Positions 61,401 through 64,000 are shown, counted from the stretch's first letter. The stretch is DNA of 64,000 nucleotides from Sarcophilus harrisii (GCF_902635505.1 NC_045428.1:302365107-302429106), one strand, 5' to 3'. Program-made: numbers and translations. Notes: a model not told the origin generated them from the letters alone.

Positions 61401-61904
61401 ATCCATCATCTTCATGACCAAATCAGAAGTGACTCAACTACATAAGGTAATATCTTTGCTGAGCAAATCCCAAAACTACTTGTGTGGAATAAACCAGAGT
61501 TGTGTTCTATCATATGAACAACTGCACATTCCTCAGCCTCATCAGAAACCCCAGGTGTGGACCCAATGACCAGGAAATAAGACTACATCCGCAAGCCACA
61601 CAACCTGGCAGGTCTGGTAACACAATGAAACAGATGTGCATTACATAAGAACTTTGAGAAAAGTCCTTATCAAAAAGTTCTAGGACTTAACCTATTTTAC
61701 AGTTTAATTTGAACTTGTGATTTAAAGGTATACAATGAATTCTAAGAGAATTCATTTCCTTAACCTATGTAAACATAGTTTTTGGAAAAACTAAAATCTA
61801 AAGATTACATACTCGGACATCCACTGAGCAGCCCACGGTCCAGGATGGATTTCCCAACACCTGATTTTGACACAAAAGATGAACAAGTGAAGATTTCCCA
61901 ACAC
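22500..61904 (-). CDS. RABL3: RABL3, Rab-like small GTPase (coding exons 2-8)
   Basis: Divergent Rab-family GTPase. From published work I recall that it associates with RAP1GDS1 (SmgGDS), influences KRAS prenylation, and is needed for lymphoid development in mice. Seen: seven exons on the minus strand, every junction GT/AG, phases 1-0-1-2-0-0-0 in order, no stop in frame, total 220 residues. Human RABL3 (236 residues) has 16 in exon 1, so there is no net length change. Motifs: second half of the P-loop (GVGKSS) in exon 2; WDVGG in place of the usual WDTAGQ in exon 3; TKLD as the base-recognition (NKxD-like) motif in exon 5; C-terminus ..NLHYD with no prenylation cysteines. These are family traits, not defects. 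Exon 1 lies past the right edge. Introns 2-7 are filled mostly with L1, L2 and SINE copies. Confidence 0.97.
22566..23189 (-). other. RABL3: RABL3 intron 7
   Basis: 624 bp, the shortest intron. AT-rich, with no repeat recognised. Donor GTTCGT, acceptor ..CTACAG. Confidence 0.85.
23190..23228 (-). CDS. RABL3: RABL3 exon 7 (39 nt)
   Basis: Encodes [13 protein letters not shown] (human VIEKRYFLREGNQ), phase 0 at both ends. Acceptor CAACAG; donor GTTCGT, which departs from GTRAGT. The exon is only 13 codons and skipping it would keep frame. Confidence 0.97.
23229..25040. other. RABL3 intron 6, left part, unassigned
   Basis: No exon found. The stretch 23780-25040 has the texture of a decayed interspersed element (mixed composition, no microsatellites), but I cannot name a family. 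Confidence 0.35.
25043..25197 (-). mobile_element. tRNA-SINE, reverse, with TSD
   Basis: Poly-T, GCTGAGGCAATTGGAGTTAA, GTGACTTGCTCAGGATCACA, GTCTGAGGTCAGATTTGAAC, ending TGCCACCTAGCTGCCCC. It is flanked by an imperfect 16-bp duplication (AGATCTGTTCTATTTT at 25027-25042 and AGATTTGGTCTATTTT at 25198-25213). Confidence 0.93.
25214..26985. other. RABL3 intron 6, right part
   Basis: Contains an imperfect (TG)n tract at 25569-25604 and reversed L2 3'-end pieces at about 25690-25780 (TTATTAAATGTTTGCTATGTG) and 25980-26250 (ACTCTAGGAGTTTAAAATCT and following). Otherwise unassigned. Confidence 0.5.
26987..27058 (-). CDS. RABL3: RABL3 exon 6
   Basis: 72 nt, phase 0: [12 protein letters not shown] then [12 protein letters not shown], identical over all 24 residues to human RABL3 as I recall it. 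Donor GTAAAT, acceptor TTCTAG. This follows the GTPase core and contributes the C-terminal helix. Confidence 0.98.
27092..27180 (-). mobile_element. Older L1 3' UTR, left part (split by younger L1)
   Basis: On the plus strand TTTTCCCCAATTACATGTAA and AGTGTTCAACATT are the reversed L1 3' UTR of an older subfamily (also seen at 30264-30720). It is interrupted by a second L1 and resumes near 27460. It includes an exact 18-bp tandem duplication (27108-27125 and 27126-27143). Confidence 0.7.
27181..27460 (-). mobile_element. Younger L1 3' end inserted in older L1
   Basis: Poly-T, GCTTTTTATTTTTCAAAATA, TTTTCAACATTCACCTTTGC, the CTCCCTCCCTCCTC tract, CATGCTGCACAAGAAAAATA, then A-rich. A heavily 5'-truncated copy (~280 bp) with the AATAAA hexamer on the minus strand at 27210-27215. 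Confidence 0.8.
27460..27705 (-). mobile_element. Older L1 3' UTR, right part
   Basis: ATCTTTGTAAGATTCTGAGT continues the element broken at 27180, followed by CTCCTCCCCCTCCCC, GCAAGCAATCTGATATAAG, GATCTGCATTCAGACTC and TTCTTTCTCTGGATGAGG. Confidence 0.75.
27706..28480. other. RABL3 intron 5, mostly unassigned
   Basis: A reversed L2 terminus lies at about 27990-28080 (CAACAAGCATTTATTAAATAC). The rest is unassigned. Confidence 0.45.
28485..28760 (+). mobile_element. L1 3' end fragment
   Basis: GAAAGATTTGGTTCTTCTCA, AACAGAAAATGTCATCTGCA, AGAAAAAGAACAAAGGAGAC, GTTTGTTTTGTGTTTTTTAA, then an ATAAATAAATTTTAAAA tail: the sense L1 3' UTR of the older type. Confidence 0.65.
28930..29190 (-). mobile_element. 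L1 ORF2 fragment
   Basis: The minus strand reads [14 protein letters not shown] then VMKMTIL, the L1 ORF2 'W..CSWIGRINIVKMAIL' block. It continues left into the part opposite TTCTAACTCTATAAAGTAAT. Confidence 0.85.
29560..30263 (-). mobile_element. L1 ORF1 fragment
   Basis: On the minus strand the region near 30090-30150 gives SLENRW then [10 protein letters not shown], the ORF1 start of the RRM-like domain ('ENRSRRDNLKIIGLPE'), followed leftward by the C-terminal domain. The coiled-coil part lies at 30180-30260. Much decayed. Confidence 0.75.
30264..30437 (-). mobile_element. Older L1 3' UTR, left part (split by SINE)
   Basis: ATTTTATCCCAGTTACATGT, CTCTCCCTTCCTGCCTCCCC, AGTCATATTGTGAAAGAAA. 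Same subfamily as 27092-27180. It resumes at 30616. Confidence 0.7.
30438..30603 (+). mobile_element. tRNA-SINE with perfect TSD, inserted in L1
   Basis: GGGGAAACTAGATGGCACAG, GAATTCAAATCCTGCC, TAGCTATGTGACCCTGGGCA, then an A-rich tail. It is flanked by an exact 12-bp duplication AAAGAAAATATA (30426-30437 and 30604-30615). Confidence 0.93.
30616..30732 (-). mobile_element. Older L1 3' UTR, right part
   Basis: Continues the element at 30264: CAAGAGAAATAAATTAAAAC, GTATGCTTTTATCTGTATTA, CAGTTCTTCCTCTTGGTATG. Confidence 0.65.
30733..31638 (-). mobile_element. L1, 3' ~900 bp, well preserved
   Basis: Begins with the 3' UTR (AATAACTTTTTATTGACAGA in plus orientation) and runs to GATCAATAGTGATTTGG. 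Readable minus-strand frames give [18 protein letters not shown] and, further 5', [20 protein letters not shown], the usual L1 sequence after the ORF2 core ('[15 protein letters not shown]'). 5'-truncated near 31638. It is the best-kept L1 in the window. Confidence 0.93.
31640..32100. other. RABL3 intron 5, nothing recognised
   Basis: AT-rich, with a 19-nt T run near 31804-31822. No feature recognised. Confidence 0.35.
32105..32495 (+). mobile_element. L1 3' UTR, 5'-truncated
   Basis: CCAACAATGAGATGATTGAT, GATGAAGAGAGCCATTTACA, CCATAGAGAGGACTATGGCC, GATCTGATTTTTCCTGTGCA, GATTGCTTGCCATCTGGGGA, GGTTTGAAAATAAAAAGGG. About 390 bp of sense L1 3' end. Confidence 0.92.
32501..32650 (+). mobile_element. 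tRNA-SINE, near full length
   Basis: AGGGGCAGCTAGGTAGTACA, CCAGCCCTGAAGTCAGAAGG, GGGTTCAAATCTGGCCTCAG, TAGCTATGTGACCCTGGACA, then poly-A passing into a (TA)n microsatellite at 32652-32692. Placed directly at the L1 tail. Confidence 0.95.
32652..32692. repeat. (TA)n microsatellite
   Basis: ATATAT units with two TTTATA interruptions, continuing the SINE poly-A tail. Confidence 0.9.
32700..35312. other. RABL3 intron 5, mostly unassigned
   Basis: No exon recognised. A MIR-like plus-strand piece lies at about 34745-34850 (CTTTTCTGGATCTCAATTTT, TTTCATCTATAAATGAG). 33365-34080 may be an old LTR or other decayed element (it contains CAAAGCTCTTTATTGAATGA, echoed at 48706-48718), but no ends are clear. 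Confidence 0.35.
35077..35101 (+). repeat. Poly-G tract
   Basis: Seventeen G, one C, seven G on the plus strand, followed by GTGGAGGGGG. In the RABL3 transcript this is poly-C. Confidence 0.95.
35316..35582 (+). mobile_element. MAR1-type CORE-SINE abutting RABL3 exon 5
   Basis: Full-length pattern: GAGCAGCTTGGTGCAGTGCA, CTAGCTGTGTGACCCTGGAC, TTGTAAAATGTATAATAATA, GACATTGTGAGGATCAAATG, AGAGTGCCTGGCACAAAGTG, GTTAGCTATTATTATTATTA. The (TTA)n tail ends at the first bases of the exon 5 donor (35583-35588). Confidence 0.95.
35589..35739 (-). CDS. RABL3: RABL3 exon 5
   Basis: 151 nt: completes a split Gly, then [50 protein letters not shown]. It holds the TKLD nucleotide-recognition motif. Human differs, as I recall, at DYDQ, HETKRHE, RTAF and NPEE. 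Acceptor AACAG, donor GTAAGT. Confidence 0.98.
35740..36605. other. RABL3 intron 4, nothing recognised
   Basis: AT-rich (TTTATTTATTTATT near 36018-36040). No repeat family named. Confidence 0.4.
36610..37345 (-). mobile_element. L2 LINE, 3' end and end of RT domain
   Basis: Reversed L2 terminus (CTCAATAAGCACTTTTTAAAG, TTAGACACTGTTAGGCACAG), then coding sequence on the minus strand including [14 protein letters not shown], the L2 'IISRLDYCNSLL' motif. About 735 bp, the longest L2 here. Confidence 0.9.
37346..38355. other. RABL3 intron 4, unassigned
   Basis: No exon recognised. 38040-38355 may be the diverged 5' continuation of the RTE fragment that follows. Confidence 0.35.
38360..39028 (+). 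mobile_element. RTE-type LINE, 3' ORF fragment
   Basis: Sense frames read [26 protein letters not shown], then [19 protein letters not shown] and [10 protein letters not shown]. These match the C-terminal region of RTE-like endonuclease/reverse transcriptase LINEs ('ESWTVYRRH..FHLSCLRRIL.I.WQDKIPDTEVL..RWSGHVVRM..LPK'). The 3' end TTTGGTCCTCTTCAAGTATG..GGACAACCAGACAAC is shared with the element at 58450-58645. Confidence 0.8.
39030..39635. other. RABL3 intron 4, nothing recognised
   Basis: AT-rich, with an 18-T run at about 39271-39288. No repeat named. Confidence 0.35.
39640..39905 (+). mobile_element. MAR1-type CORE-SINE
   Basis: TTGGGCAGCTAGGTGATGGA, CTTACTAGCTGTATGATCCT, CTCATCTATTAAATGAAG, GGGGTTGTTGTGAAGATCAG, AACACAGTGCCTAGTACATG, then an ATTATTATTA end. 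Same structure as 35316-35582. Confidence 0.92.
40360..40535 (+). mobile_element. MIR-type CORE-SINE
   Basis: CAGCTCTGCCACTTACATAT, GAGCCTCAATTTTCTCACTT, ATAAAATGGAAGGAAATGAA, CTTCTAGTTCTAAATCTATG. Confidence 0.85.
40540..41715. other. RABL3 intron 4, nothing recognised
   Basis: No exon or family recognised; pyrimidine-rich at 40910-41010. Confidence 0.4.
41720..43745 (-). mobile_element. Old, decayed L1
   Basis: Reversed L1 blocks in order: ATTACATTCATATAATAGATT and CCATTCCCCAGTCAGTTAGT near 41930; TAGCCAGTGCCCACCTGAG and CTTTCCAAAACGGCTGGATT near 42270-42480; TGAGGGATGGCTTTTGGTTA near 42610. A T-rich region (43150-43745) may be antisense ORF1/5' sequence. Diverged and probably internally deleted; the right boundary is uncertain. 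Confidence 0.6.
42090..42116. repeat. Perfect 12-bp hairpin
   Basis: AATTTACGCTCA, loop GAA, TGAGCGTAAATT: exact inverted repeat with a 3-nt loop, inside decayed L1 sequence in RABL3 intron 4. Confidence 0.95.
43746..44400. other. RABL3 intron 4, nothing recognised
   Basis: No exon or repeat family recognised. Confidence 0.35.
44408..44522 (-). CDS. RABL3: RABL3 exon 4
   Basis: 115 nt: completes a split Gly, then [37 protein letters not shown] and the first two bases of the next Gly. Human reads [23 protein letters not shown]. Acceptor TTTTAG, donor GTAAGT. Confidence 0.98.
44525..45470. other. RABL3 intron 3, mostly unassigned
   Basis: A-rich sequence; a short reversed L2 terminus lies near 45415-45445 (AACATTTATTAAGCCCCTACT). 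Otherwise nothing recognised. Confidence 0.4.
45475..45725 (+). mobile_element. CORE-SINE with marsupial-specific tail
   Basis: GATCTGAGTTTGAATCTCTC, CAATGGACAAGTCAC, CCCAGGTAGCTCTCTC, AAGATGCTGGCTTGCACCAG, TAGAGGAAGTTACTCATGTG, CCTTAATGGAAATATCACA. The tail is the one seen at 6372-6483. Confidence 0.75.
45896..45946 (+). repeat. (GT)n microsatellite
   Basis: About 50 nt of GT with GCGT, TCTG and TTTGTATG interruptions. Confidence 0.9.
46135..46465 (+). mobile_element. L2 LINE 3' end
   Basis: CACCTCTTCTAAAAAGTGTT, TATTGCCTTGTTTTATAGTG, CAAAGGGCAGGGACTGTCCT, GCAGTAGATGCTTAACAAAT: sense L2 3' region and terminus. Confidence 0.85.
46625..47130 (-). mobile_element. L2 LINE, 3' end and ORF2 tail
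   Basis: Reversed L2 terminus (GCAGAGCATTGTGCTAGATTC) then minus-strand coding with [14 protein letters not shown], matching the L2 'AVPxAWNALPP' motif. Confidence 0.88.
47131..47560. other. RABL3 intron 3, possible L2 continuation
   Basis: 47150-47360 is somewhat GC-richer and may be decayed antisense L2. Not assigned. Confidence 0.3.
47575..47735 (-). mobile_element. MIR-type CORE-SINE (copy A)
   Basis: CATTTCCACATACATCTC, TTGATGCTTAAAACAATCC, TATCTCCCTTTTACAAGGTA, GGAGAAAGACAAGATTAAAT. It shares several unusual bases with the copy at 49025. Confidence 0.8.
47736..48385. other. RABL3 intron 3, nothing recognised
   Basis: 47740-48020 is purine-rich (possible antisense L2); 48130-48230 is T-rich. 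Not assigned. Confidence 0.3.
48388..48572 (+). mobile_element. tRNA-SINE with RTE-like tail
   Basis: AATGGTAGCTAGATGGTGCA, CTAGCTGTGTGACCCTGGAA, CTGCCTCAGTTTCCTTATCT, AAATGGGGTCACAAAAAGGT, CTGAAACAACTGACCAACAAG. Confidence 0.92.
48833..48962 (-). CDS. RABL3: RABL3 exon 3
   Basis: 130 nt, phase 0 in and phase 1 out: [43 protein letters not shown] plus one base of Gly. WDVGG is the switch II motif. Human has YYIEL, SVGSASS and VFYNS as I recall. Acceptor TTGCCAG, donor GTAAAG. Confidence 0.98.
49025..49240 (-). mobile_element. MIR-type CORE-SINE (copy B)
   Basis: CATTTCCACATACATCTCCT, ATAACAATCCTATGAGGTAG, TTATCTCCCTTTTACAAGTT, GGAGAAAGACAATATTAAAT, ending GATTCTCTACATAGTC. It begins about 60 bp upstream of the RABL3 exon 3 acceptor. 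Confidence 0.85.
49245..50190. other. RABL3 intron 2, nothing recognised
   Basis: No exon or family recognised. TATGTATTGGGGCC occurs twice near 49877 and 49897. An A-run lies at about 50168-50185. Confidence 0.35.
50195..50632 (+). mobile_element. L1 ORF1 fragment
   Basis: Sense frames read [16 protein letters not shown] (end of coiled coil and start of RRM) and [17 protein letters not shown] then [12 protein letters not shown] (C-terminal domain). Decayed; it ends next to an oppositely oriented L1 3' end. Confidence 0.8.
50640..51307 (-). mobile_element. L1 3' end, left part (host of nested L1)
   Basis: Reversed L1 3' UTR and post-ORF2 sequence; the minus frame reads [18 protein letters not shown]. 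It is cut at 51307 by a plus-strand L1 and resumes at 51998 (ATATAAGCCTAGTAGAAACA) to about 52095. Confidence 0.93.
51308..51982 (+). mobile_element. L1 3' end nested in opposite L1
   Basis: 675 bp, 5'-truncated, from TTTGCGATAGCCC to an A-rich tail (AAATAAAAAGC near 51952). It is flanked by a 15-bp duplication with one mismatch: AAGATCTCTTTGGGA (51293-51307) and AAGATTTCTTTGGGA (51983-51997). Confidence 0.93.
51998..52095 (-). mobile_element. L1, right part of host copy
   Basis: AAGCCTAGTAGAAACACAGC, CAAAGGGTATGCACTGTTTG, CCAATTGCTCCCCAGAACG continue the minus-strand L1 in register with 51307. Confidence 0.9.
52100..52930. other. RABL3 intron 2, unassigned
   Basis: Purine-rich on the plus strand (52250-52640). 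No exon or family recognised. Confidence 0.35.
52935..53080. repeat. (TA)n/(TATG)n microsatellite
   Basis: TATATATGCA/TATACATA units, then about 40 nt of pure TA (53025-53067), then GTGTATGTG. Open frames rich in Ile/Tyr here are artefacts. Confidence 0.95.
53085..53585. other. RABL3 intron 2, nothing recognised
   Basis: AT-rich, no feature recognised. Confidence 0.35.
53590..54060 (-). mobile_element. L1 3' end, 5'-truncated
   Basis: AGTATTTTATTTTTCCAAAT, TTTTCAACATTCACTTTTGC, the CTCCCTTTCTCCCCTTCTCCC tract, AGTCCTCTCTCTCTGGCTGT, CTGATGAAAAGAGCCAAGTC, TTGGTTCTGCTCACTTTACC. Confidence 0.9.
54095..54310 (+). mobile_element. MAR1-type CORE-SINE
   Basis: TCCTCAGTTCCCTCATCTAT, AAAATAGGGATAATAGCATG, CAGAGTTGTTGTGAGAATCA, ATTATAAAGTACTTGCAAAC, ending GTTATTATTAG. 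The 5' part is disrupted by a duplicated GTCTAACAAC. Confidence 0.85.
54315..54805. other. RABL3 intron 2, nothing recognised
   Basis: AT-rich; no feature recognised. Confidence 0.35.
54810..54935 (+). mobile_element. L2 3' end fragment
   Basis: TTGAAGGCAGGACTATGTCA, CCATAGCATATTCTAGGCAC, ACAATAGTTAGTTGCTCCAT, AAATACTTCC is a diverged sense L2 terminus. Confidence 0.6.
54940..55400. other. RABL3 intron 2, nothing recognised
   Basis: No feature recognised. Confidence 0.35.
55402..55470. repeat. (CT)n(CA)n microsatellite
   Basis: CTCTCTCT (55402-55418), then about 40 nt of CA (55424-55463), then TATATATA. Confidence 0.95.
55550..57440 (-). mobile_element. L1, 3' region and ORF2 3' half (~1.9 kb)
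   Basis: The longest continuous L1 here. From left: reversed post-ORF2 blocks (CAATTGATGGGCATTCCCTC, GGTTTTGCTGGGTCAAAGAA, CAGATTGCTCTCCAAAATGG), a TA microsatellite at 56276-56305, then ORF2 on the minus strand with [17 protein letters not shown] (human L1 NAIPIKLPMTFFTELEK). Near 57220-57262 is [11 protein letters not shown] at the position of the reverse transcriptase FADDMIVYLEN box, so the catalytic Asp pair is lost. Decayed and inactive. Confidence 0.93.
57445..58000. other. RABL3 intron 2, unassigned
   Basis: No exon; the pyrimidine-rich part (57880-58020) may be decayed L2. Confidence 0.3.
58030..58129. mobile_element. Old interspersed repeat, left part (split by SINE)
   Basis: GTTTTTAATCTTTTCTGTGT, CATGGACCTTTCTGGCAAAC, CTGGTGGAACCACTGGACC resembles the widespread mammalian 'tgtgtcatggacccctttggcag' repeat, probably a DNA transposon derivative; family not certain. 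It continues at 58295-58370 (ATAATATTTTTAAATGCATA). Confidence 0.5.
58130..58285 (-). mobile_element. tRNA-SINE, reverse, with TSD
   Basis: Poly-T, GCTGGAGTAGTTGGGGTTAA, CTTGCCCAGGGTCACACAAC, GATGGATTTGGACTTCAGCC, ACTGTGCCATTTAGCTAAC. Flanked by CTGCATAAT at 58121-58129 and 58286-58294. Confidence 0.92.
58450..58645 (+). mobile_element. RTE LINE 3' end or RTE-derived SINE
   Basis: CATCCAGGGCCATCTCCAGT, CTTGCCACTGAACCTAGATG, GACCTTGCACATCTTTGCTT, CCAATGTCATGGTCCTCTTC, AAGAACCAAAGACAAACAAC. The GGTCCTCTTCAAG..ACAA end is shared with the RTE coding fragment ending at 39028. Confidence 0.7.
58705..58835 (+). repeat. (GGAA)n purine tract
   Basis: About 130 bp of GAAA/GGAA/GGGAA units. Confidence 0.9.
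58870..59395 (-). mobile_element. L1 3' region, decayed
   Basis: GTAATACATTCATAACATGA, AGTTTCCAGTTTATGGTCAC, AGCTGGATCAAAAGATATGT, GCTTTCCAGAATGGCAAGAC, GTCAGTCTTATAGGTGTGAG: reversed post-ORF2 L1 blocks in order. Confidence 0.85.
59400..59860. other. RABL3 intron 2, unassigned
   Basis: A short run of imperfect GTGCATCTATGCATC units at 59396-59450; otherwise nothing recognised. Confidence 0.4.
59865..60700 (+). mobile_element. L1 3' region, ~830 bp
   Basis: TTTGAGGTGCCATTTCACAC, CTACCAGACTGAAAAGGAAA, GGAGGGGTTGTGGAAAAACA, TTCAGCAATACCATTACTAG, TTTATAGCATCTCTATTTG, GTAAGCAGAACCAGAAAACT, the T-rich 3' UTR and an A-rich end. Sense orientation, 5'-truncated just before the GCGKTGT block. Confidence 0.93.
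60705..61812. other. RABL3 intron 2, right end, nothing recognised
   Basis: Runs of A (61106-61121) and C (60905-60915). No repeat family recognised. It includes the exon 2 donor GTATGT at 61807-61812. Confidence 0.4.
61813..61904 (-). CDS. RABL3: RABL3 exon 2 (P-loop exon)
   Basis: 92 nt: completes a split Gly, then [19 protein letters not shown] and [11 protein letters not shown], identical to human as I recall. GVGKS is the second half of the nucleotide-binding P-loop whose GDS lies in exon 1. Acceptor TTTTTCAG, donor GTATGT. The acceptor and following bases are repeated 44 nt further into the exon. Confidence 0.98.
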
Positions 61905-61908
61905 CTGA
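61848..61908 (-). repeat. RABL3: 17-bp direct repeat across exon 2 acceptor
   Basis: TCAGGTGTTGGGAAATC on the minus strand occurs at 61892-61908 (spanning the real intron/exon junction) and at 61848-61864 (within codons for NQVLGNP). The second copy is a ready-made CAG/G acceptor-like site, offset by 44 nt. Confidence 0.95.
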
Positions 61909-62034
61909 AAAAGATAAATACTTCAATTTGTGTGTATATTGGAATCTATCTTCATACTTTTCAGTACAAAATCTTGCCTCTTACTTTAGAGTTTAAAAGC
62001 ATCCATCTTTTAACTTTCTTCCTGTAACTGACAT

Positions 62035-62870
62035 CTCAAAATCTCCCTATAGATGTCTACATCCATCCCCATTCCTTCTCTGTGACATAGCTAACTTCTT
62101 CACTTGTGCCCTTTATCCTATCAGCTTCAAAAGCTTTGTCCAGTAAGCATTCTCCAACTTGCTCCATCTTCCCTTCCTCTCTCTTCAATTTTTCCTTATT
62201 TACTAGTTTCTTCTATATTGTCTAAAAACAAAGTCCAATGGTCTATTTTTAAACCAAAACAAAACAAGGTATTTGCCTTTGACCTTACCTTTGTGCCAAG
62301 TTATCATCTTCCTTTATCTTTCTTCTTCTAATCTGCTTAACTTCTAAGATGAGTTGTGTCACATCACTGCCTCCACCTGCTACTCATTCACTCCTCAACA
62401 ACTTAGAATTTGGCTTCTAAACCTACTATATGATTGAAATTGTTTTCTTAAGGTCTCCAATGATGTCTTAATTACTAAATCCAAGTGCTCATTTTCCCCC
62501 CTCAGTCTTCAGTCTCCTTGACCACTGTTCCTTCTGTATTCCCTGTCATCTCCTGGCTTCTATGACAGTGATCTCTCCTAGTTGTTCTCTTCCTTATACA
62601 ATTGCACTTTTTAAAATCTCTTTTGATAGCCTATCATCTGCTTGCCCCTCTAAGAATGGGAGCCCCCAGATTCTGTCACAAATCCTTTCCTCTTCTGTGA
62701 TGACTGCATCTGATGGTTTGAATTCAATTATGCCCCATACACTAACCCCAGAAATCTATCTGTCCTGTGCTATTCTCATCCCTAAACTCTGGTGCTATAT
62801 CACTAACTGCCCAGTGGACATCTTACATTCACCCCCACATATTTTTTTAAACTTGGATTACCATAGCCAA
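62035..62870 (+). mobile_element. L2-type LINE fragment, reverse transcriptase part
   Basis: C/T-rich sense sequence: AAGGTCTCCAATGATGTCTT, CAGTCTCCTTGACCACTGTT, TGGTTTGAATTCAATTATGC, ATCTATCTGTCCTGTGC, ATCACTAACTGCCCAGTGGA. The block order follows the L2 RT region ('..SNCPVDI' at the end of the matching part). A 183-codon frame (62562-63113) is a remnant of this LINE, not a host gene. Confidence 0.7.
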
Positions 62871-62874
62871 AAAT

Positions 62875-63180
62875 CTCATTACCTCCTACAAAACCTATTG
62901 GTGATGATCTTAGCTGGTAGGCTGGTCCTTAGATGGCAGACAATCTCTTATATTCTAAGCCTTTCCAGCTTTGGAAAACCTAATAGAGCTTGCATCCCTT
63001 TGGGAAACCCAGGTCACCTTCCTGCCATGAAGTACCAGAGTAAGACTGCTGGGGTGGAAAAGAAGAGGGCTGATCAAGTCATTAGGGTAAGGAATAAAAG
63101 TTGGACAGGCTGACTGCTCCCCTGGTATACATGAACTACTAGAAGAAATAGACAAAAGCCTTCAGTTAGTGTTGGATGGA
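62875..63180. other. RABL3 intron 1, nothing recognised
   Basis: Unassigned sequence following the L2 fragment. Confidence 0.35.
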
Positions 63181-63238
63181 TTCTCTAAATGGATAGTACA
63201 ACAGAAAGGACATTGAATTTGAAATCGTAAGACTGAAT
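63181..63238 (+). mobile_element. MIR, left part (split by SINE fragment)
   Basis: GGATAGTACAACAGAAAGGA, CATTGAATTTGAAATCGTAA is the MIR head. It resumes at 63325. Confidence 0.65.
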
Positions 63239-63324
63239 TTTTTTTTGGGGGGGTAGGGAGGAAAGAAGACAATGCAGATTAAGTGACTTGCTCAGGGTCA
63301 CACAGCTAGTAAGAGTCAAGTGAC
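63239..63324 (-). mobile_element. Short tRNA-SINE insertion
   Basis: T/G run, ATTAAGTGACTTGCTCAGGG, TCACACAGCTAGTAAGAGTC: truncated reversed SINE. The flanks AAGACTGAAT (63229-63238) and AAGAATGAAT (63325-63334) are a 9/10 duplication. Confidence 0.75.
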
Positions 63325-63462
63325 AAGAATGAATGGTGAACCCTAGCCTTGCAACATCCTCATATGACCCACAGCTAGATATTTCATTTCTTTGATTCTC
63401 AGTTTCCTCGTCCAATGATCTCTAAAGTCCCTTTTCAGTTCTAAATTCTGTGAGGCTTTTGA
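63325..63462 (+). mobile_element. MIR, right part
   Basis: GATTCTCAGTTTCCTCGTCC, AATGATCTCTAAAGTCCC, CAGTTCTAAATTCTGTGAGG continue the MIR core and 3' part. Confidence 0.75.
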
Positions 63463-64000
63463 TGAATGAACAAAAACAATTATGTGCCAATATTTATGAC
63501 TTTGCTGAAAGACTTAAAACAAGAATCACATAAGATAAGAAGGAAGCGAAGTGGCACTTTACAGGGTAGAGAGAGAGTTCACTCACACCAAAGAAACTGC
63601 AGTTTTTAAGTTTTAAGCGCATTTAACTTGCAAACTTTGTCTAATGGTCAAATTAGTTGCTAAAGAAGCTGAACTTCATCCACGTAAATATCACTGTTTT
63701 AAAAGGAATCAGAGGATGTGAAATTGCAGCAAAATTGAAGAGGAGGATTTGCCCTTGTACCTAAAGACATTAAGAATTTCAGGGATTATTTGGTTACCTC
63801 ACTTCAAATGCTCATGATGACTAAGCCATTGGATAATCATTTATTAGCAGGGGATTGAGAAAACCGTGATAATATCTTAATTCAGGGAACCTTTCTGGTG
63901 ACTTCAGTGTGAAAGAAAAAAAGCTCAACAGCAAGAGCAGTTAGAAAAATAACATCCTCTCATCTGTATCTCGGATTTAGGGCTGAGAAATCTTCTAAAC
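63463..64000. other. RABL3 intron 1, nothing recognised
   Basis: No sign of RABL3 exon 1 (no minus-strand frame for LDRVKVLVLGDSG) and no CpG island before the window ends. Confidence 0.5.

Noticed and set aside
62562-63113. 183-codon plus-strand frame, the longest in the window
   Set aside because: It lies in and past an L2-type LINE fragment, lacks any host protein match I know and has no splice or promoter context.
4450-63460. Box-A/box-B-like tRNA heads in many SINEs considered as tRNA genes
   Set aside because: All are followed by CORE or RTE-type SINE bodies and none folds by eye as an intact tRNA.
61905-64000. Search for RABL3 exon 1 and a CpG-island promoter
   Set aside because: No minus-strand frame resembling LDRVKVLVLGDSG and no GC-rich island; exon 1 is taken to lie beyond the window.

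Overview
The window reads as mammalian, almost certainly marsupial, chromosomal DNA. It is AT-rich, its only genes are broken into short exons by long introns, and nearly all the rest is interspersed repeats. The repeats are CORE-SINEs (MIR/MAR1 type), tRNA-type SINEs beginning GGGGCAGCTAGGTGGCAC, SINEs with an RTE/BovB-like tail, L2 and L1 LINEs, and an RTE LINE fragment. The L1 3' UTR style and the absence of the opossum-specific SINE tail suggest an Australian marsupial, but the species cannot be fixed by eye. There are no bacterial-type genes and no CRISPR array.

Two host genes are supported, both on the minus strand. (1) RABL3, a Rab-like small GTPase, runs right to left from coding exon 2 (61813-61904) to coding exon 8 with the stop codon (22500-22565). 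All seven exons have GT/AG splice sites and compatible phases. Together they encode 220 residues, the number expected for exons 2-8 of the 236-residue human protein as I recall it. Exon 1 (start codon and first half of the P-loop) lies beyond the right edge. (2) At 14498-14515, with its 5' UTR to the right, is a short first coding exon that fits HGD (homogentisate 1,2-dioxygenase). HGD lies just downstream of RABL3 on the same strand in human. No later HGD exon was recognised, so positions 1-14497 would be HGD intron 1.

Layout: 1-14.5 kb, HGD intron 1, with L2, L1, SINEs, a solo LTR of about 1 kb inserted in a SINE, and a long GA microsatellite. 14.5-22.5 kb, HGD promoter side and the HGD/RABL3 intergenic region, SINE-rich and including whatever 3' UTR RABL3 has. 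22.5-61.9 kb, the RABL3 body. 61.9-64 kb, RABL3 intron 1 with an L2 fragment. RABL3 introns 2-7 are about 12.85, 4.31, 8.67, 8.53, 3.76 and 0.62 kb.

No new biological system was found. The observations most worth following concern how repeats sit on the RABL3 splicing signals. They are a 17-bp direct repeat that duplicates the exon 2 acceptor inside exon 2, a SINE tail that abuts the exon 5 donor, a same-strand L1 with a poly(A) hexamer just upstream of exon 6, and a head-to-head L1 pair in intron 2 that could fold into a long RNA hairpin. Several clear nested insertions with target-site duplications give a relative order of repeat activity.
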